Below, piece after piece: positions 15,140 through 23,850 of a stretch of DNA of 64,000 nucleotides. The stretch is from Geomonas agri. GTDB lineage: Bacteria; Desulfobacterota; Desulfuromonadia; Geobacterales; Geobacteraceae. Within the stretch, counting starts at the first letter, position 1. Each line of letters begins with the position of its first letter. Made by a program: the position numbers and the translations under genes. Location of the stretch: contig NZ_JAINZO010000002.1 in assembly GCF_020179605.1 (NCBI RefSeq), positions 1,054,001 through 1,118,000 on the forward strand. The letters are read 5' to 3'. The notes under the pieces were generated by a model. That model saw only the letters and a program-made list of their open reading frames with translations, ran no database searches and was not told the DNA's origin.

Positions 15140-16216
15140 ATGACTTTTGCAACAATAGCGGAGAAAGTTCACAGCGGTGCCCGCATCGACGAAGCCGAGG
15201 CGCTCCTGCTGTTTCGGCACCCGAACCTCCTCGAGTTGGGCGAACTGGCCCAAGCGGTGAACGAGCGGCGCAACGGCCGCAAGGTCTTCTTCAACGTCAA
15301 CCGCCATATCAACCACACCAACATCTGCGTCAACCGCTGCCGCTTCTGCGCCTTTTTCCGCAGGGCCGGCGAGGACGGCGCTTACCTGATGTCGCTGGAC
15401 GAGGTGCGTGCCCGCGCCGAGGAGGCGCTGCAGCAGGGCGCCACGGAGATCCACGTGGTCGGCGGCCTGCACCCCGATCTCCCCTTCGAGTTCTACCTGG
15501 AATTGCTGGGCACCATCAAGTTGGTTTCTCCGGAGCTGCACGTTAAGGCCTTTACCGCTGTTGAGATCGCCTACCTGGCCGATCTCGCCAAGCTCTCCAT
15601 CCCGGAGACCCTGGAGAAGCTCAAGGAAGCAGGGCTTGGCTCGCTACCGGGCGGAGGTGCCGAAATCTTCGCGCCGGAGATCCGCAACCAGCTCTGCCCC
15701 GAGAAGATCAGCGGCGCGCAGTGGCTCGCCATCATGGAGCAGGTGCACGGCGCCGGGTTGAAGTCCAACGCCACCATGCTCTACGGCCACCTGGAGAGCG
15801 TCGAGGACCGGGTCGACCACATGCGCCAGTTACGCGAGTTGCAGGACAGGACCGGCGGCTTCCAGGTCTTCATCCCGCTCGCCTTCCAGCCCGAGCATTC
15901 CCAGTTGAAGATCGGCGGCAGCGGAACAAGCGGCGTCGACGACCTGCGCACCCTGGCCGTCGGCCGCATCTACCTGGACAACTTCGCCAACGTGAAGGCG
16001 TACTGGGTAATGTTGGGCGAGAAGATCGCCCAGGTCTCGCTCTGTTTCGGTGTCAACGACCTCGACGGTACCGTCGTGGAGGAGCGTATCGGTCACGAGG
16101 CCGGCGCCGACACGCCGCAGGCCATGAGCCGTGACGGCATCGTCGCCATGATCCGCAAAGCAGGTCGCATCCCGGTCGAGCGTGACACCCTCTACCGCGA
16201 GCTCCGCGCATATTAA
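15140..16216 (+). CDS. mqnE: aminofutalosine synthase MqnE (radical SAM)
   Basis: 358 residues from ATG 15,140, with a purine-rich site upstream. MqnE joins the carboxyvinyloxybenzoate product of MqnA to the 5'-deoxyadenosyl radical, giving aminofutalosine. The radical SAM cluster CVNRCRFC lies at about 61-68 within HTNICVNRCRFCAFF, followed by the family segment VVGGLHPDLPFEFY and GSLPGGGAEIFAPEIR. The HTNxC form and AFF ending separate it from MqnC. It lies between ubiX and mqnC; mqnA, mqnB and mqnD are not in the window. Confidence 0.94.
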   Translation: MTFATIAEKVHSGARIDEAEALLLFRHPNLLELGELAQAVNERRNGRKVFFNVNRHINHTNICVNRCRFCAFFRRAGEDGAYLMSLDEVRARAEEALQQGATEIHVVGGLHPDLPFEFYLELLGTIKLVSPELHVKAFTAVEIAYLADLAKLSIPETLEKLKEAGLGSLPGGGAEIFAPEIRNQLCPEKISGAQWLAIMEQVHGAGLKSNATMLYGHLESVEDRVDHMRQLRELQDRTGGFQVFIPLAFQPEHSQLKIGGSGTSGVDDLRTLAVGRIYLDNFANVKAYWVMLGEKIAQVSLCFGVNDLDGTVVEERIGHEAGADTPQAMSRDGIVAMIRKAGRIPVERDTLYRELRAY

Positions 16217-16284
16217 ATTCTGCCCGTTTACCGGGTCCACACCCCGTTGCTCTTTAGCCAAAGAAAGCTGCAGGTTCGACCACC

Positions 16285-17349
16285 ATGCTCAACACCATCA
16301 CCGATAAAGTCGCCGCCGGCGCAGACATAACCTTCGAAGAGGCCCTCTGGTGCCTCAACGAGGGGGACCTCCTCGCCATAGGGCGCATCGCCGACTCCAT
16401 TCGCCGCAGCATGCACCCCGACAACTGCGTCAGCTTCGTGGTGGATCGCAACGTCAACTACACCAACGTCTGCGAGTCCCAGTGCAAGTTCTGCGCGTTC
16501 TACCGCAACCCCGGGGCCGAGGACGCCTACCTCCTGGACTCCGAGACCATCATGGCCAAGATCCAGGAGCTGGTGGACCAGGGAGGGACGCAGCTCCTGA
16601 TGCAGGGAGGGCTGCACCCCTCGCTCGATATCACCTACTTCGAGACCTTGTTCCGCGAGATCAAGCGACGCTTCCCCGGCGTCCAGAACCATTCCCTGTC
16701 TCCGGCCGAGATCACCCATACCGCCAAGCTCTCGGGCCTCTCCATTCCGGAGACCTTGAAACGACTCAAGGAGGCGGGGCTAGATTCGGTCCCGGGCGGC
16801 GGGGCGGAGATCCTGGTGGATAGTGTGCGCGCCGAGATCTCCCCGAAGAAGATCGGCTGGCAAGGATGGGCGGAGGTCATGCGCGAGGCGGCGAAGCTCG
16901 GCATGCCCACCACCGCGACCATGATGTTCGGCAGCAAGGAGCGTGTCGAGGATGTGGTCGAGCACCTGTTCCGTGTGCGCGAGCTGCAGGCGCAGGGAGG
17001 CAGTTTCACCGCCTTCATCCCCTGGACCTACCAGCCCGGCAACACCGAACTTGGCGGCGAGACCGCCAGCGGAGTGGAATACCTCAAGGTCCTGGCCCTG
17101 TCCCGCATCGTACTCAGGAACATCCCCAACATCCAGGCGAGTTGGGTGACCCAAGGGGCGAAGATGGCCCAGGTCGCACTCTTCTTCGGCGCCAACGATG
17201 TCGGCGGCACGATGCTGGAAGAAAACGTGGTGGCCGCGGCGGGGTGCCGCTTCCGCATGTCGCAGCAGCAGATGATCGACCTCATTAAGGGTGCCGGCTT
17301 CACTCCGGTCCGCCGTACTACTCTCTACAGGGAACTGGAGCGGTATTAG
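16285..17349 (+). CDS. mqnC: cyclic dehypoxanthinyl futalosine synthase MqnC (radical SAM)
   Basis: 354 residues. MqnC cyclises dehypoxanthine futalosine in the futalosine route to menaquinone. The radical SAM cluster is CESQCKFC within NYTNVCESQCKFCAFYRN (about 59-76), and the typical MQGGLHPSLDITYFE and SVPGGGAEILVDSVR segments follow. It is clearly paralogous to the MqnE 69 bases upstream. The ribosome-binding site before ATG 16,285 is weak, so the start is the least certain part, but the length fits the family. Confidence 0.94.
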   Translation: MLNTITDKVAAGADITFEEALWCLNEGDLLAIGRIADSIRRSMHPDNCVSFVVDRNVNYTNVCESQCKFCAFYRNPGAEDAYLLDSETIMAKIQELVDQGGTQLLMQGGLHPSLDITYFETLFREIKRRFPGVQNHSLSPAEITHTAKLSGLSIPETLKRLKEAGLDSVPGGGAEILVDSVRAEISPKKIGWQGWAEVMREAAKLGMPTTATMMFGSKERVEDVVEHLFRVRELQAQGGSFTAFIPWTYQPGNTELGGETASGVEYLKVLALSRIVLRNIPNIQASWVTQGAKMAQVALFFGANDVGGTMLEENVVAAAGCRFRMSQQQMIDLIKGAGFTPVRRTTLYRELERY

Positions 17350-17422
17350 AGCCTCGGGCTTTGACTTTCTCATTGAATTGCGGTTATAGTCACAGATCCA
17401 ATCTGCCAGCAAAGGAGTTGCC

Positions 17423-18475
17423 ATGATTGCCTTACGGCAAAACATCGCACAGATGGCTGGCTACGTCCCGGGCTTCCAGCCTCTCGACGTAGCCTCTTAC
17501 ATCAAGCTGAACACCAACGAGAATCCGTACCCGCCTTCCCCGCAGGTGATCGACGCCATCGCCAAGGAAGTCGGCGAGGGACTGCGCCGCTATCCCGACG
17601 CCGCCAGCCGCCTGGCGCGCGAGGAGGCCGGCAAGCTATATGGCTTCGACCCCTCCTGGATCATCATGGCCAACGGCTCGGACGAGGTGCTCAACAATCT
17701 GATCCGCGCCTTTGCCGGCGAGGGCGAGGAGATCGCCTATATCCATCCCTCGTACTCCTACTACGGCACGCTGGCCGAAGTGCAGGGGGCCAAGGTGCGC
17801 ACCTTCGGCCTCACCGAGGCCTTCGAGCCGGAGGGGATTCCGGAGCGCTACGACGGCAAGCTCTTCTTTCTCACCAACCCGAACGCCCCGCTGGGGTTCA
17901 CCTACAGCCAGAACTACATCGCTGACCTGGCCGGCCGCATTACCGGCATGCTGGTGGTGGACGAAGCCTACGTGGACTTCGCGGAAGAGAATTCGCTGGA
18001 ACTGGTGCGTTCCCTCGACAACGTCGTGGTCACCCGCACCTTCTCCAAAAGCTACTCCCTGGCTGGTATGAGGCTCGGCCTCGCCATCGCGCGCCCGGAA
18101 GTGATCGCTGCCCTGAACAAGATCCGCGACCACTACAACCTGGATCGCCTGGCGCAGGCAGCCGCCACCGCCGCACTCCATGACCAGGCCTATTTCCTCG
18201 ACTGCGTCGCCAAGATCAAGGAAACCCGCGCCTGGTTCACCGACGAGCTGCAGAAGATCGGCTACCATGTCATCCCTTCCAGTGGCAACTACGTCTTTGC
18301 CAGCCCGCCGGACCGTGACGGCACCCGGATCTACCAGGGGCTGTACGACCGCAAGATCCTGGTGCGCCACTTCACCGACCCCAAGCTGAGTCACGGCCTG
18401 CGCATCACTATCGGCACCAAAGAGGAGATGGAGCGCACGATCCAGGCGCTGATCGAGATCGGCCCAGGACGGTAA
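17423..18475 (+). CDS. hisC: histidinol-phosphate aminotransferase HisC
   Basis: 350 residues, start ATG 17,423 after AAAGGAG. A PLP-dependent class I/II aminotransferase converting imidazole acetol phosphate to histidinol phosphate in histidine synthesis. Visible features: [13 protein letters not shown] near the N-terminus, [25 protein letters not shown], and the PLP-lysine motif [16 protein letters not shown] at about 193-208. Length is typical. It is 73 bases after mqnC on the same strand and may be co-transcribed, but no other his gene is nearby. Related tyrosine/phenylalanine aminotransferase activity cannot be excluded by sequence alone. Confidence 0.9.
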   Translation: MIALRQNIAQMAGYVPGFQPLDVASYIKLNTNENPYPPSPQVIDAIAKEVGEGLRRYPDAASRLAREEAGKLYGFDPSWIIMANGSDEVLNNLIRAFAGEGEEIAYIHPSYSYYGTLAEVQGAKVRTFGLTEAFEPEGIPERYDGKLFFLTNPNAPLGFTYSQNYIADLAGRITGMLVVDEAYVDFAEENSLELVRSLDNVVVTRTFSKSYSLAGMRLGLAIARPEVIAALNKIRDHYNLDRLAQAAATAALHDQAYFLDCVAKIKETRAWFTDELQKIGYHVIPSSGNYVFASPPDRDGTRIYQGLYDRKILVRHFTDPKLSHGLRITIGTKEEMERTIQALIEIGPGR

Positions 18476-18629
18476 ACGACAATTTTTCCCGGAATAGCGC
18501 ATCCTGGACTTGTACAGGAAGTGAAAAAGTTGTAATCTTTCCGGCTGGCACAGTCGCCGTGACCAGAGCCGGTCGCCAAAGGCCAAAAATCTCGCAAGCA
18601 TATATAGATGCAGAAACGGACGGAACCAT

Positions 18630-19763
18630 TTGCAGAACAAGAACAAAGCAACAAATCCCGCAGCGGCACACCTCGTCACTGACCAAAAGACCCTGGATGA
18701 ACTCGTAGAGCGGCTCTCGAAGGAGTCGGTGCTTGCCTTCGACCTGGAGGCCGACTCGCTGCACCACTACACCGAGAAAGTCTGCCTGATCCAGGTTTCC
18801 TCCCTGTCGGAGACCCGCCTGATCGATCCGCTGGCCCCGATCGACGTCCGTGCCTTGGCGCCGATCTTCGCCAATCCGGCCATCAAGAAGATCTTTCACG
18901 GCGCGGACTACGACATGCGTTCGCTGTACCGCGACTTCGGCATCGAGGTGGTCAACCTTTTCGACACCATGATCGCCAGTCAGTTTTTGGGCGAGAGCGA
19001 GTTCGGCCTCGCCGCTCTTTTGAAGAAGCGTTTCGGCGTGGAACTGGACAAGCGCTACCAGAAGGCAGATTGGAGCAAGCGTCCCTTCTCTCAGGAGATG
19101 CTGGAATACGCAATGAAGGACACTTCCCTGCTGATCGACCTGTACCGTCAGCTTGAGGCGGAGCTGGTGGCCAAAGGGCGTCTGGCCTGGGTTGAGGAGG
19201 AGTCCGAGCTGGTGGCGGGGGTGAGATCGCCGTCGCGTGAAGGCGAGCTGATGTGTCTGCGCTTCAAGGGAGCCAACAAGATGAAGCCGCGCGAGTTGGC
19301 TGTCCTCGAGGAACTGTTGAAGTTCCGCGACGAGAAGGCCCGTATCGCCGATGTCCCCCCCTTCCGGATCCTCAGTAACGACCTGTTGCGTGAGCTCGCC
19401 GAGAAACAGCCGAGGAGCAACTTCGAGCTGGTGGGCATCCACACCATGTCGTCGAAGCTGATTGAGCGGCTCGGACGCGGGCTGCTGCAGGCGATCGCCA
19501 ACGGTCTGGCCCTGCCGCAGGACAAGCTGCCGCAGGCGCAGCAAAACCGCCGTCCGGTGCTGGACCGGCTCCAGGACGAGAAGGTGAAACGGCTCAAGGT
19601 CTGGCGCGAGGCAAAGTCGGCCCAGCTCGGTCTTGGCGTGGGGCTGGTCGCCAACAACACGCTCCTGGAGGCGCTCGCCGAGCCGGGTTCCTCGCAGGAC
19701 GCGCTCTTGAAGCGCTGGCAGCGCGAGGCGTTCGGCGACGAGTTGGCTTCGCTGATCTCCTGA
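18630..19763 (+). CDS. rnd: ribonuclease D
   Basis: About 377 residues, apparently from a TTG at 18,630 five bases after GGAA; no better in-frame start is visible. RNase D is a 3'-5' exoribonuclease acting in tRNA 3' processing. DEDD-type residues are seen in AFDLEADSLHHY (about 31-42), FHGADYDMRSLY and MKDTSLLIDLYR. The C-terminal half holds an HRDC domain (ELAVLEELLKFRDEKA) at about 210-290. A strong terminator follows 24 bases after the stop, so the gene ends its transcript. The TTG start may keep translation low. Confidence 0.9.
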   Translation: MQNKNKATNPAAAHLVTDQKTLDELVERLSKESVLAFDLEADSLHHYTEKVCLIQVSSLSETRLIDPLAPIDVRALAPIFANPAIKKIFHGADYDMRSLYRDFGIEVVNLFDTMIASQFLGESEFGLAALLKKRFGVELDKRYQKADWSKRPFSQEMLEYAMKDTSLLIDLYRQLEAELVAKGRLAWVEEESELVAGVRSPSREGELMCLRFKGANKMKPRELAVLEELLKFRDEKARIADVPPFRILSNDLLRELAEKQPRSNFELVGIHTMSSKLIERLGRGLLQAIANGLALPQDKLPQAQQNRRPVLDRLQDEKVKRLKVWREAKSAQLGLGVGLVANNTLLEALAEPGSSQDALLKRWQREAFGDELASLIS

Positions 19764-19786
19764 TAGAGGCACATAGCGGTACGATA

Positions 19787-19818
19787 GGCGGGTTCCTTAT
19801 GAGGAGCCCGCCTTTTTT
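19787..19818 (+). terminator. intrinsic terminator after rnd
   Basis: A 10-bp stem (GGCGGGTTCC / GGAGCCCGCC, one G-U pair) with a 6-base loop is followed by six T residues. Confidence 0.9.
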
Positions 19819-19924
19819 CGTCCTATGAGCTTCGAGCCGGCGGCATTTCCATTAGAATGCCTTGTGCAGGACGCCCCCTGTTGTATAACATGATGCTGTG
19901 GTCGAGACGGATCGGAGGCACGCC

Positions 19925-20626
19925 ATGATCCTGTACATAGGCACCAGCGGTTATTCCTACACCGAGTGGAAAGGGAGCTTCTACCCCGCCGGCCTGCCGT
20001 CCCGGGATATGCTGCGCTACTACGGCGGGCAGTTTAACAGCGTGGAAATCAATAACACCTTCCACCGCATGCCCAGCGATTCCATGCTGGCGGGGTGGCG
20101 TGACCAAGTCCCGGAGACCTTCAGGTTCGTGCTCAAGGCGCCGCAGCGTATCACCCACATCAACCGGCTGCGTGACGTCAGCGACCAAGTCTCCTACCTC
20201 TTCGATGTGGCCGGGGTCCTTGGGCGGCGCCTGGGCGCCGTGCTGTTCCAGCTTCCCCCCAGCCTCAAGAAGGATCTCCCCCTGCTGCATGACTTGTTGG
20301 CGTTGATCCCGCCTGGGCGCCGCGTAGCGCTGCAGTTTCGCCATCGCTCCTGGCTTGATGACGAGGTGTTCGCGCTCTTGCATCGCAATGATGCCGCGCT
20401 CTGCATTGCCGACATCGAGGGAGAGCTGGAGATTCCGGCCGTGGCGACCGCCACCTGGGGGTACCTCAGGTTGAGGCGACCCGATTACCAGGTGGAGGAA
20501 CTGAGGAAGTGGGCGGAGCTGGTGCGCGGCAGGGGGTGGAGCGAAGCCTTCGTCTTCTTCAAGCACGAGGATGAGGCGAAAGGGCCACTCTTCGCGCGCA
20601 GGTTTGTCGAGCTTGTTTCGAATTAA
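19925..20626 (+). CDS. DUF72 family protein (YecE-like)
   Basis: 233 residues from ATG 19,925, which sits six bases after GGAGG; an upstream GTG in frame lacks a site. The N-terminus ILYIGTSGYSYTEWKGSFYP is the hallmark of DUF72, a TIM-barrel family of unproven function. Other family features are FNSVEINNTFHRMP and FRFVLKAPQRITH. No catalytic assignment is justified. It is a single gene between the rnd terminator and a G/C-rich repeat. Confidence 0.88.
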   Translation: MILYIGTSGYSYTEWKGSFYPAGLPSRDMLRYYGGQFNSVEINNTFHRMPSDSMLAGWRDQVPETFRFVLKAPQRITHINRLRDVSDQVSYLFDVAGVLGRRLGAVLFQLPPSLKKDLPLLHDLLALIPPGRRVALQFRHRSWLDDEVFALLHRNDAALCIADIEGELEIPAVATATWGYLRLRRPDYQVEELRKWAELVRGRGWSEAFVFFKHEDEAKGPLFARRFVELVSN

Positions 20627-20644
20627 TTCGATGGCCTGGGCCTG

Positions 20645-20684
20645 AGGCTCTCCCCTTTGCGAAAGGGGGGGCGGGGGGGCTTTA
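20645..20684. repeat. interspersed palindromic repeat (CTCCCCTTTGCGAAAGG type)
   Basis: CTCTCCCCTTTGCGAAAGGGG is an imperfect hairpin followed by a G-rich run. The same core, with TTTGCGAA or TTTCGCAAA in the loop, recurs at 51,900 and 51,960, so it belongs to a dispersed REP-like family. Confidence 0.7.
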
Positions 20685-20719
20685 GGTTTTTCAGCTAGGG
20701 AATTTATAAAGGAGGCACC

Positions 20720-21046
20720 ATGAGCATCTGGAGCGTAGCCAAGATCGCGGCAACCAGGATCCCCTGGGGCAGGTTGGTGGAGAACATCCCGATGGTGATG
20801 GACATGGCCAACCGCGCCAAGGGAAAACTCATGGGAGCGGGGTCCCCCAGCAGTATGGAGGCCAGGCTGCACCAGTTGGAAGAGGAGAACCGCAAACTGG
20901 AGCGGGCGCTTCTGGAGACCTCGGGGCACCTGCAGCTCACCATCAAGACACTCAAGGTAGTACTGACGCGGGAGAAGCTGCTTATGGGGGTGGCGGGAGT
21001 GTCGCTGCTGGTCTCGATAGTGGCACTGGTGATCGCGCTCAGGTAG
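20720..21046 (+). CDS. small coiled-coil protein with C-terminal membrane anchor (108 aa)
   Basis: ATG 20,720 follows AAAGGAGG. The N-terminal 45 residues are mixed. A Glu/Lys/Leu-rich coiled coil (EARLHQLEEENRKLERALLE) covers about 47-80, and one hydrophobic helix at about 88-107 (LLMGVAGVSLLVSIVALVIAL) ends the protein. The topology suggests a tail-anchored cytoplasmic membrane protein. I do not recognise a family. It converges on rsmE, whose terminator begins one base after this gene's stop. Confidence 0.75.
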   Translation: MSIWSVAKIAATRIPWGRLVENIPMVMDMANRAKGKLMGAGSPSSMEARLHQLEEENRKLERALLETSGHLQLTIKTLKVVLTREKLLMGVAGVSLLVSIVALVIALR

Positions 21047-21047
21047 G

Positions 21048-21077
21048 AAAAAGGGGTGCGGCTTTCGCCGTCACCCC
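21048..21077 (-). terminator. intrinsic terminator of rsmE overlapping its stop codon
   Basis: On the minus strand GGGGTGACGGC-GAAA-GCCGCACCCC followed by five T residues forms a strong hairpin. The TGA stop of rsmE (21,071-21,073) lies inside the 5' arm. Confidence 0.85.
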
Positions 21078-21811
21078 AGGTCTCCCCAATGGAACTGCAG
21101 TATCGAGACCAGGGCCAATCCCGCTGTCTCTGTGCGCAGAATCCGCTTCCCCAGTGTCACCGGCGTAAAGCCGCAGGCTAAGGCGGCTGCCACCTCTTCC
21201 GGGCTCAACCCACCCTCCGGCCCGACCACCACGGCCACGCTTTCCGGAGCCTTGTAACGTTCCATGCACTGCCGCAAGGTTGTCTTCTCTTCCCCTTCCC
21301 ACAAAAGCAGCTTCACCGTCTGCGGCGCGTCGCGGAGCACCTCCTTTAAACTACCTCCGATGGCCACCTGCGGTGCGGAGTTGCGCCCGCACTGGCGTGC
21401 AGCCTCCTGCACGATCTTCTCGAAACGGGCCTGCTTGACAGCCGTCTTCTCGCCGCGCAGCTTGACCACTGAGCGCGCCCCGTCAAAGGTAACCACTTCC
21501 GCAATACCAAGCTCCGTGCACTTTTGCAGGATCAGGTCGAGCTTGTCCCCCTTGGGGAGCCCCTGGTACAGGGTAATGCGCAGACCCGTTTCGGGGGCGG
21601 GAGCGGCGGAGGTAACGGCGATGCGGACGGTGAGGCTCTTGGCCCCGACTTCCTCGATGACGCCGCTGTGGCGCCTGCCGTCATTGTCGACAAGCTCCAC
21701 CTCCGTCCCCTGTTTCAGTCGCAGCACGCGCGCCATGTGCCGGTACAGTTCGCCGGTGACGGTGGCTTCCCCGTCGCTGACGGGGTTGTCGCCCAGGAAG
21801 AAGCTGCGCAT
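21071..21811 (-). CDS. rsmE: 16S rRNA (uracil-1498-N3)-methyltransferase RsmE
   Basis: 246 residues from ATG 21,811, two bases after the prmA stop; an upstream in-frame extension would run into prmA. RsmE is a SPOUT-fold enzyme methylating U1498 of 16S rRNA. An N-terminal PUA-like region (MRSFFLGDN...HMARVLRLKQG) precedes the knot: VAVVVGPEGGLSPEEV at about 185-200 and LGKRILRTETAGLALVSIL near the C-terminus. The pairing with prmA, another translation-related methyltransferase, is common in bacteria and implies co-transcription. Confidence 0.93.
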   Translation of the reverse strand: MRSFFLGDNPVSDGEATVTGELYRHMARVLRLKQGTEVELVDNDGRRHSGVIEEVGAKSLTVRIAVTSAAPAPETGLRITLYQGLPKGDKLDLILQKCTELGIAEVVTFDGARSVVKLRGEKTAVKQARFEKIVQEAARQCGRNSAPQVAIGGSLKEVLRDAPQTVKLLLWEGEEKTTLRQCMERYKAPESVAVVVGPEGGLSPEEVAAALACGFTPVTLGKRILRTETAGLALVSILQFHWGDLG

Positions 21812-21813
21812 GG

Positions 21814-22734
21814 TTAGAGCGGTTTCCTCAGGGTGAGGCAGGACCACTCCAGCTCACGCGGGTTTTCCACCAACTCCAGTGCGGGGAACCCGGCGCGAAC
21901 AAACTCCTCCTTCTCGGTGAGGATGCCGGAGAGGATCAGCCAGCCGCCGGGTGCTACGCGCGAGGTGAGCTGGTCGGAGAGGCGCACCAGTTCTTCTGCG
22001 AGGATGTTGGCCACGACGACGGCATAGCCGCCGGGAAGCTGGGACAGGTCGGTGGTGGAGGCTTTGACCACGCTGTCGACGCCGTTCAGTTCCAGGTTCT
22101 CCTGCGTCACCCGGACCGCCTCGGGGTCGATGTCGACCGCGGTAATCTCGGTCGCGCCGAGAAGCGCAGCGGCGATGCTGAGCACGCCGGAGCCGGTGCC
22201 GACGTCGAGGACAGGGTTGGGAAGCTTCCTGCCGTCAGTGGCAACAGCAATCCGCTCCAGGGATTCCAGGCACATCTTGGTGGTGGGGTGGGCGCCGGTG
22301 CCGAAGGCCATGCCGGGGTCGATCTGGATCACCAGGTCCCCCTCGACCGGCTGGTACTCTTCCCAGGTCGGCTTGATGACCAGTCGCTTGCCGATACGGA
22401 CCGGCTTGAAGTGAACCTTCCAGTTGTTGGCCCAGTCTTCGTTCTTGATGATGGTGACCACGGGCGGGGTATAGACGAAGCCGGGGAAGTCCGGGCCGTG
22501 CTGGGCCAGGAACTGCTCGACCTTGATGCGCATATCCTCGAGGGAATCGTCCAGGGGAAGGTACCCCTTCACCGTCTTGATGCTGGTGTCTTCGAGGGTA
22601 TCCAGGGAAAAGGTGTCCAGGTGCAGGTTGTCAACGCCGACGCCGTTGCCGGTCAGTTCCACTAAGAAGTCTGCTAATGTGTCGACCATCTCGGCCGGGA
22701 CGTCACAGGCGATTTCCGCCCAGTCTGTAATCAT
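21814..22734 (-). CDS. prmA: ribosomal protein L11 methyltransferase PrmA
   Basis: 306 residues. PrmA trimethylates ribosomal protein L11. The N-terminal substrate-recognition domain is followed by DPGMAFGTGAHPTT at about 138-151, SAM motif I LDVGTGSGVLSIAA at about 175-188, and VVANILAEEL, the family form of the catalytic NILA motif. The start ATG at 22,734 follows AAAGGAG. It is first of a two-gene operon with rsmE. Confidence 0.94.
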   Translation of the reverse strand: MITDWAEIACDVPAEMVDTLADFLVELTGNGVGVDNLHLDTFSLDTLEDTSIKTVKGYLPLDDSLEDMRIKVEQFLAQHGPDFPGFVYTPPVVTIIKNEDWANNWKVHFKPVRIGKRLVIKPTWEEYQPVEGDLVIQIDPGMAFGTGAHPTTKMCLESLERIAVATDGRKLPNPVLDVGTGSGVLSIAAALLGATEITAVDIDPEAVRVTQENLELNGVDSVVKASTTDLSQLPGGYAVVVANILAEELVRLSDQLTSRVAPGGWLILSGILTEKEEFVRAGFPALELVENPRELEWSCLTLRKPL

Positions 22735-22814
22735 AATGAGTTTGTGTCTCCTTTGGGGGGTGCGAATTGCCGGATTAAACTACCAGAGAAATAAAGGGAA
22801 TGGCAATGAAAACC

Positions 22815-22844
22815 TTGACATCCAAAAAAAGTGGGGCGTAATTA
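22815..22844 (+). promoter_or_regulatory. possible sigma-70 promoter for the kinase-pyrophosphorylase gene
   Basis: TTGACA at 22,815-22,820 and TAATTA at 22,839-22,844 are separated by 18 bases in an A/T-rich stretch. That leaves a leader of roughly 150 bases before the ATG at 23,005, in which I see no clear structure. Confidence 0.5.
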
Positions 22845-23004
22845 TAATTAAAATTTTTCCCGCCTCTGCCGATAAGAATTTACAGAAGCTTTTCCCATTA
22901 AATTTTAGTTTTGCCTAAAATGAAAAAACATGGTATATATCTAATGAGTTTGATGGGAATGACGATAAGGCCTTGGTAGGGCGGCAGTTTTCGGGTGACA
23001 ACGG

Positions 23005-23817
23005 ATGTACCACGTTTACTTACTTTCTGATGCGACGGGCGAGACCGTCGAGCGGGTGGCACGGGCCGCGCTGACCCAGTTCAAGGACGTGGATGTTCGC
23101 CTGCGCCGGGTCGGCCAGATCAGGAACCGCGAAGACATCATCAGGGCCTTAGACGAGGTCGATCGCTTCCCCGGCATCATCTTTTACACGCTGGTGAACA
23201 CGGAGCTGGCGCAGTTCGTCAGGAACGAGTGCGAGGCGAGGCAGTTGGACGCGGTGGACCTGATTACCCCGCTGCTGTTCAAGCTGGCCGAGTTCCTGGA
23301 AATGAGGCCGCAGAAACTCCCCGGCCTCCAGTACGAGATGAACTCCGAGTATTACCGCCGCATGGAGGCGGTTGATTTTACGGTAAAGCAGGACGACGGC
23401 CAGGAGCCGCGCAACCTGCACAAGGCGGACATCGTACTGATCGGTGTGTCCCGCTCGTCGAAGACTCCGCTCTCCATGTACCTCGCGCACAAGGGGTACA
23501 AGGTGGCGAACGTGCCCATCATCCAGGGAATCGATCCTCCCCCAGAGTTGGAGGAGGTGGAACCGGAGCGGGTGGTAGGCCTCATTATCGACACGCAGCG
23601 ACTTGTCGATATCCGCAGCGCGCGGCTCAGAAACCTCCGGCAGAGCCCGCGCGGCAGCTACGCCGACTACAGGCAGGTCGAAGAGGAACTCGCCTACTGT
23701 CGGCGCTTTTACCGAGCCCACCCCGCCTGGCTGGTTATCGACGTAACCAACAAATCGGTTGAGGAGTCTGCCGCCGAGATTCTGAGCAGGCTTCATGGTG
23801 ATATCAGGCACGATTAG
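23005..23817 (+). CDS. bifunctional kinase-pyrophosphorylase (PPDK/PEP synthase regulatory protein, DUF299)
   Basis: 270 residues, normal for the family. These proteins switch pyruvate phosphate dikinase or PEP synthase off and on, by ADP-dependent phosphorylation and phosphate-dependent pyrophosphorolysis of a Thr. Seen here: the N-terminal [20 protein letters not shown], the P-loop-like [17 protein letters not shown] at about 147-163, and the [10 protein letters not shown] segment. Which dikinase it serves cannot be told, since neither target gene is in the window. An orphan response regulator follows after 33 bases and may be co-transcribed. Confidence 0.92.
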   Translation: MYHVYLLSDATGETVERVARAALTQFKDVDVRLRRVGQIRNREDIIRALDEVDRFPGIIFYTLVNTELAQFVRNECEARQLDAVDLITPLLFKLAEFLEMRPQKLPGLQYEMNSEYYRRMEAVDFTVKQDDGQEPRNLHKADIVLIGVSRSSKTPLSMYLAHKGYKVANVPIIQGIDPPPELEEVEPERVVGLIIDTQRLVDIRSARLRNLRQSPRGSYADYRQVEEELAYCRRFYRAHPAWLVIDVTNKSVEESAAEILSRLHGDIRHD

Positions 23818-23850
23818 AGGTCGACTTAATTTAAAAGAGAGGGAATCAAC

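Noticed and set aside
18480-18629. TGGCAC upstream of rnd as a sigma-54 promoter
   Set aside because: No GC/TTGC element at the required spacing.
18408-19772. Long minus-strand frame opposite RNase D
   Set aside because: Shadow of a GC-rich gene; no ribosome-binding site or family, and the plus-strand frame is a clear RNase D.
22735-23004. Possible structured leader before the kinase-pyrophosphorylase gene
   Set aside because: A/T-rich sequence with a promoter candidate, but I found no stable stem or known riboswitch motif.
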